From Parashewanella spongiae (GTDB lineage: Bacteria > Pseudomonadota > Gammaproteobacteria > Enterobacterales > Shewanellaceae), in assembly GCF_004358345.1 (NCBI RefSeq), contig NZ_CP037952.1, forward strand, positions 372,001-436,000: a stretch of DNA of 64,000 nucleotides. The letters are read 5' to 3'. Below, piece by piece: positions 60,847-64,000 of this stretch. The position numbers were made by a program, and so were the translations under genes. The stretch's first letter is position 1, and each line of letters opens with the position of its first letter. The notes beneath the pieces are model-generated. The model was not told the origin of the DNA and did not search any database. It was given only the letters and a program-made list of their open reading frames with translations.

Positions 60847-63800
60847 ATATCTAACCAATATACTGAAGTTGAGTACAACTCAATTTCCACTGGGTTACAT
60901 TCTCGTAAACGAACTCGTACAGATGCCGTAACGTATCAGGTGTCACAGCCAAAAAGGCATTGCAACCAAATCAGATCTTACTTTTCTCCTCAACCAGAGC
61001 CACAGCTGAAACCCAAGCCTTCTTATAAACACTTTAAACTTAGTCGTTCAAGACACGCTACTTGCCGAAATCCTCAAGCGTACAAAGGAGAGAAAGCTCG
61101 CTATTCACATTGTGCACGTGTACATTCAGACAATGTAAAATCTAACCTAAGGTCTAGAAATCTCACTAATAACATGTGGGTGATAGATAATTTTCTTTAT
61201 TGGAAAGGAAAGGATAAAAAAATCGTCGACGTCATCAGAGTGACAATTTCTTGCATTAATGAATGCAATACCCTGAGTGAGTCACTAGCGTTGATCAAAA
61301 ATTTAAAAGCAATACTTAGGGAAAATAAACATGAACTGCGTAAGCAACCCGGGCCTTTCAATGCTTATTTATCCAAGGCGTTAGGTTTATACAAAAACAA
61401 ACAGTTACAGCATCTTTCAGCGAATGGTTTAGCTCAACAGGCAGAAAAAATCATAGCGCTTATGAGAGCAATGAAAGTCACTCCCGACGCCGTCAGCTGC
61501 ATCAACTTGTTAAAAATTCACGACGCAACAAAGCAGTTTGAGGCTGCTGAGCGTTTGCTACTGGGTAATGAGGATGGGCGAAGTTATATTTCAAAATGGA
61601 AGATAGCCGTCAATATTAAAGTTTATGGTGCTTTCCTTGGTGTATGTGCTGAAACCCAACAATTTAAAGCCGCTCAGAAGGTATTAACCATTCTGAAAGA
61701 CAATGCAAGAGCCATGTGTCCTAAAGACGAAATATGGCCCGATGCCATCACTTGTATCGATCTGTTAACGGTTTACGACGCAACAAAGCACTTTAAGGCT
61801 GCTGAGCGTTTGGTACTGGGTAATGAACATGGACGAAGTTATATTTCAGAATGGGAGGTAGCTATTAATATTAAAGTTTATAACGCCTTCCTTGGTGTAT
61901 GTGCTGAAACTGAACAATTTAAAGCTGCTCAGCAGGTATTGACCATTCTGGATGATAATACAAGAGCCAGGAGGCCTAAAAACGAAATATGGCCCACTAC
62001 TATCACTTGTATCAACCTGTTAACCGTTTATTCCGCAACAAAGCAGTTTAAGGCTGCTGAGCGTTTGGTTATGGGCGAGCGAAGTTATATGTCAGAATGG
62101 AAGGTAGCCGTTAATATTAATGTTTATAACGCCTTCCTTGGTGTATGTGCTGAAACCCAACAATTTAATGCCGCTCAGCAGGTATTGACCATTCTGGATG
62201 ACAATGCAAGAGCCATGAGGCCTAAAGACGAAATAAAGCCCGATGCCATCACTTGTATCGAACTGTTAACTGTTTATGCCGCAACAAAGCAGTTTAAAGC
62301 TGCTGAGTGTTTGGTACTGGTTAATGAGCATGGACGAAGTTATATTTCAAAATGGAAGGTAGCCATTAATATTAGAGTTTATAACGCCTTCCTTGGTGTA
62401 TGTGCTAAAACCGAACAATTTAAAGCCGCTCAGCAGGTGTTGACCATCCTAAAAGACAATCTCAGAGCCATGTGGCCTAAAGAACAAATAAAGCCCAATG
62501 TCATCACTTGTACCAAGCTGTTAACTGTTTATGCCGCAACAAAGGAGTTTAAGGCTGCTGAGCGTTTGGTTATGGGCGAGCGAAGTTATATGTCAGAATG
62601 GAGAGTAGCCGTTGATATTAAGGTTTATGGTGCTTTCCTTGGTGTATGTGCTCAAACCGAACAATTTAAAGCCGCTCAGAATATATTGACCATCCTGGAA
62701 GATAATCTCAGAGCCAAACAGCCTAAAGACCAAATAAAGCCCGATGCCATCACTTGTATCGAGCTGTTAACTGTTTATTCCGCAACAAAGCAGTTTAAGG
62801 CTGCTGAGCGTTTGGTTATGGGCGAGCGAAGTTATATGTCAGAATGGAAGGTAGCCGTTGATATTAAGGTTTATGGTGCTTTCCTTGGTGTATGTGCTCA
62901 AACCCAACAATTTGAAGCCGCTCAGAAGGTATTGTCCATTTTGAAAGACAATGCAAGAGCCATGTGGCCTAAAGACGAAATATGGCCCAATGCCATCACT
63001 TGTATCGAGCTGTTAACTGTTTACGCCGCAACAAAGCAGTTTAAGGCTGCTGAGCGTTTGGTGTTTGGTAATGAGCATGGACGAAGTTATATTTCAGAAT
63101 GGAAGGTAGCCGTTAATATTAAGGTTTATGGTGCTTTCCTTGGTGTATGTGCTCAAACCGAACAATTTGAAGCCGCTCAGAAGGTATTGTCTATCCTGAA
63201 AGGCAATCTCAAAGCCATGTGGCCTAAAGACGAAATAAAGCCCAATGCCATCACTTGTATCGACCTGTTAACCGTTTATGCCGCAACAAAGCAGTTTAAA
63301 GCTGCTGAGCGTTTGGTACTGGGCAATGAGCATAGACGAAGTTATATTTCAAAATGGAAGGTAGCCGTTAATATTAAGGTTTATGGTGCTTTCCTTGGTG
63401 TATGTGCTCAAACTGAACAATTTGAAGCCGCTCAGAAGGTTTTGACCATCCTGAATGACAATGCAAGAGCCATGGAGCCTAAAAACGAAATAAAGCCCGA
63501 TGCCATCACTTGCATCGTCCTGTTAACTGTTTATGCCGCAACAAAGCAGTTTAAGGCAGCTGAGCGTTTGGTTATGGACGAGCAAAGTTATATGTCAGAA
63601 TGGAAGGTAGCCGTTAATATTAAGGTTTATAACGCCTTCCTTGGTGTATGTGCTCAAACCGAACAATTTGAAGCCGCTCAGAAGGTATTGTCTATCCTGA
63701 AAGACAATGTTTTAGCTGAGCAGCCTAAAAATGCAATAAAGCCCGATGCCATCACTTGTATCGAGTTGTTAACTGTTTATACCGCAACAAATCAGTTTGA

Positions 63801-64000
63801 GGCTGCTGAGCGTTTGGTGTTTGGTAATAAACAAGAACAAAGCTACCTCTTAGAATGGGGAATAACCCCTAATTTTCTTATTTATGCTTACTGGGCACTG
63901 GTTAATGAAAATGATTTCGACAAGTCTATGGATAAATTGTGCCGCTTAGACTTATGTCATAAACAACTTGGACTGGTTGGGAGTGTTTTTAACTGCCATG
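60847..64000 (+). CDS. PPR-like tandem repeat protein, copy 2 (3' end outside; start codon altered)
   Basis: The frame is open without a stop from just after a TGA at about 60817 to the window end, at least 1,051 codons. It matches copy 1 throughout, with nine double units plus the start of the terminal one, and SMDKLCRLDLCHKQLGL as in the copy 1 C-terminus. At the place of the copy 1 GTG there is ATA, not a normal start. The next in-frame candidates are GTG 60940 and ATG 61174, which would shorten the basic N-terminus. A start at ATA, a shorter protein, or a recently silenced gene are all possible. The intact frame argues that loss, if real, is recent. Confidence 0.7.
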   Translation, partial: MSNQYTEVEYNSISTGLHSRKRTRTDAVTYQVSQPKRHCNQIRSYFSPQPEPQLKPKPSYKHFKLSRSRHATCRNPQAYKGEKARYSHCARVHSDNVKSNLRSRNLTNNMWVIDNFLYWKGKDKKIVDVIRVTISCINECNTLSESLALIKNLKAILRENKHELRKQPGPFNAYLSKALGLYKNKQLQHLSANGLAQQAEKIIALMRAMKVTPDAVSCINLLKIHDATKQFEAAERLLLGNEDGRSYISKWKIAVNIKVYGAFLGVCAETQQFKAAQKVLTILKDNARAMCPKDEIWPDAITCIDLLTVYDATKHFKAAERLVLGNEHGRSYISEWEVAINIKVYNAFLGVCAETEQFKAAQQVLTILDDNTRARRPKNEIWPTTITCINLLTVYSATKQFKAAERLVMGERSYMSEWKVAVNINVYNAFLGVCAETQQFNAAQQVLTILDDNARAMRPKDEIKPDAITCIELLTVYAATKQFKAAECLVLVNEHGRSYISKWKVAINIRVYNAFLGVCAKTEQFKAAQQVLTILKDNLRAMWPKEQIKPNVITCTKLLTVYAATKEFKAAERLVMGERSYMSEWRVAVDIKVYGAFLGVCAQTEQFKAAQNILTILEDNLRAKQPKDQIKPDAITCIELLTVYSATKQFKAAERLVMGERSYMSEWKVAVDIKVYGAFLGVCAQTQQFEAAQKVLSILKDNARAMWPKDEIWPNAITCIELLTVYAATKQFKAAERLVFGNEHGRSYISEWKVAVNIKVYGAFLGVCAQTEQFEAAQKVLSILKGNLKAMWPKDEIKPNAITCIDLLTVYAATKQFKAAERLVLGNEHRRSYISKWKVAVNIKVYGAFLGVCAQTEQFEAAQKVLTILNDNARAMEPKNEIKPDAITCIVLLTVYAATKQFKAAERLVMDEQSYMSEWKVAVNIKVYNAFLGVCAQTEQFEAAQKVLSILKDNVLAEQPKNAIKPDAITCIELLTVYTATNQFEAAERLVFGNKQEQSYLLEWGITPNFLIYAYWALVNENDFDKSMDKLCRLDLCHKQLGLVGSVFNCH

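Overview
The window comes from a marine gammaproteobacterium of the Shewanellaceae (order Alteromonadales). The order of the adhesin and secretion genes matches the bpfA locus of Shewanella, and the rRNA, hemE-rsd, dnaB-alr and S9/S46 peptidase genes are of Shewanella type. The density of eukaryote-like repeat proteins suggests a host-associated relative such as Parashewanella. That genus call is inference and was not tested.

Region 1 (1-22.9 kb) is a biofilm-adhesin locus. It holds the 3' end of one giant RTX/VCBS adhesin, then a second adhesin of about 3,616 residues, then an apparent operon: type I secretion ABC transporter, HlyD-type adaptor, TolC-type outer-membrane protein, OmpA-like lipoprotein, a LapG/BpfG-type periplasmic cysteine protease and a LapD/BpfD-type degenerate GGDEF-EAL receptor. 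The second adhesin carries an N-terminal retention module with a TAAG motif, the expected LapG-type cleavage site. The parts for c-di-GMP-controlled surface retention and release are therefore all present. The adhesin contains 8 nearly identical 98-residue units followed by 13 nearly identical 108-residue units.

Region 2 (22.9-40.5 kb) is mostly conserved chromosome: hemE, rsd, a secreted S9 peptidase, a TonB-dependent receptor, an S46 peptidase, dnaB, alr and a single-domain globin. An unrecognised 1,314-residue coiled-coil protein and several small transposable elements interrupt it.

Region 3 (40.6-44.7 kb) and region 5 (50.6-64 kb) are accessory DNA flanking a complete 16S-23S-5S operon (region 4, 44.7-50.5 kb). 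They encode a pentapeptide-repeat protein, a protein with two death-domain-like segments, an Asp-box protein, an unknown 572-residue protein, an ankyrin-repeat protein and two tandem paralogues of a pentatricopeptide-repeat (PPR)-like protein. The second paralogue runs off the window and has ATA where the first has its GTG start. The 23S gene carries an insertion closed by an 11-bp inverted repeat, typical of an intervening sequence excised by RNase III.

Three families of miniature inverted-repeat elements are scattered through regions 2, 3 and 5: A with a TA target duplication, and B and C, related to each other, with 5-bp A/T-rich duplications. Duplicated DNA in the window supplies matching empty sites for one member of each family, and one B copy lies inside an A copy. 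The most unusual content is the PPR-like pair with code-like variable positions, the tandem death-domain-like protein, and the split of retention module and RTX region between the two adjacent adhesins.
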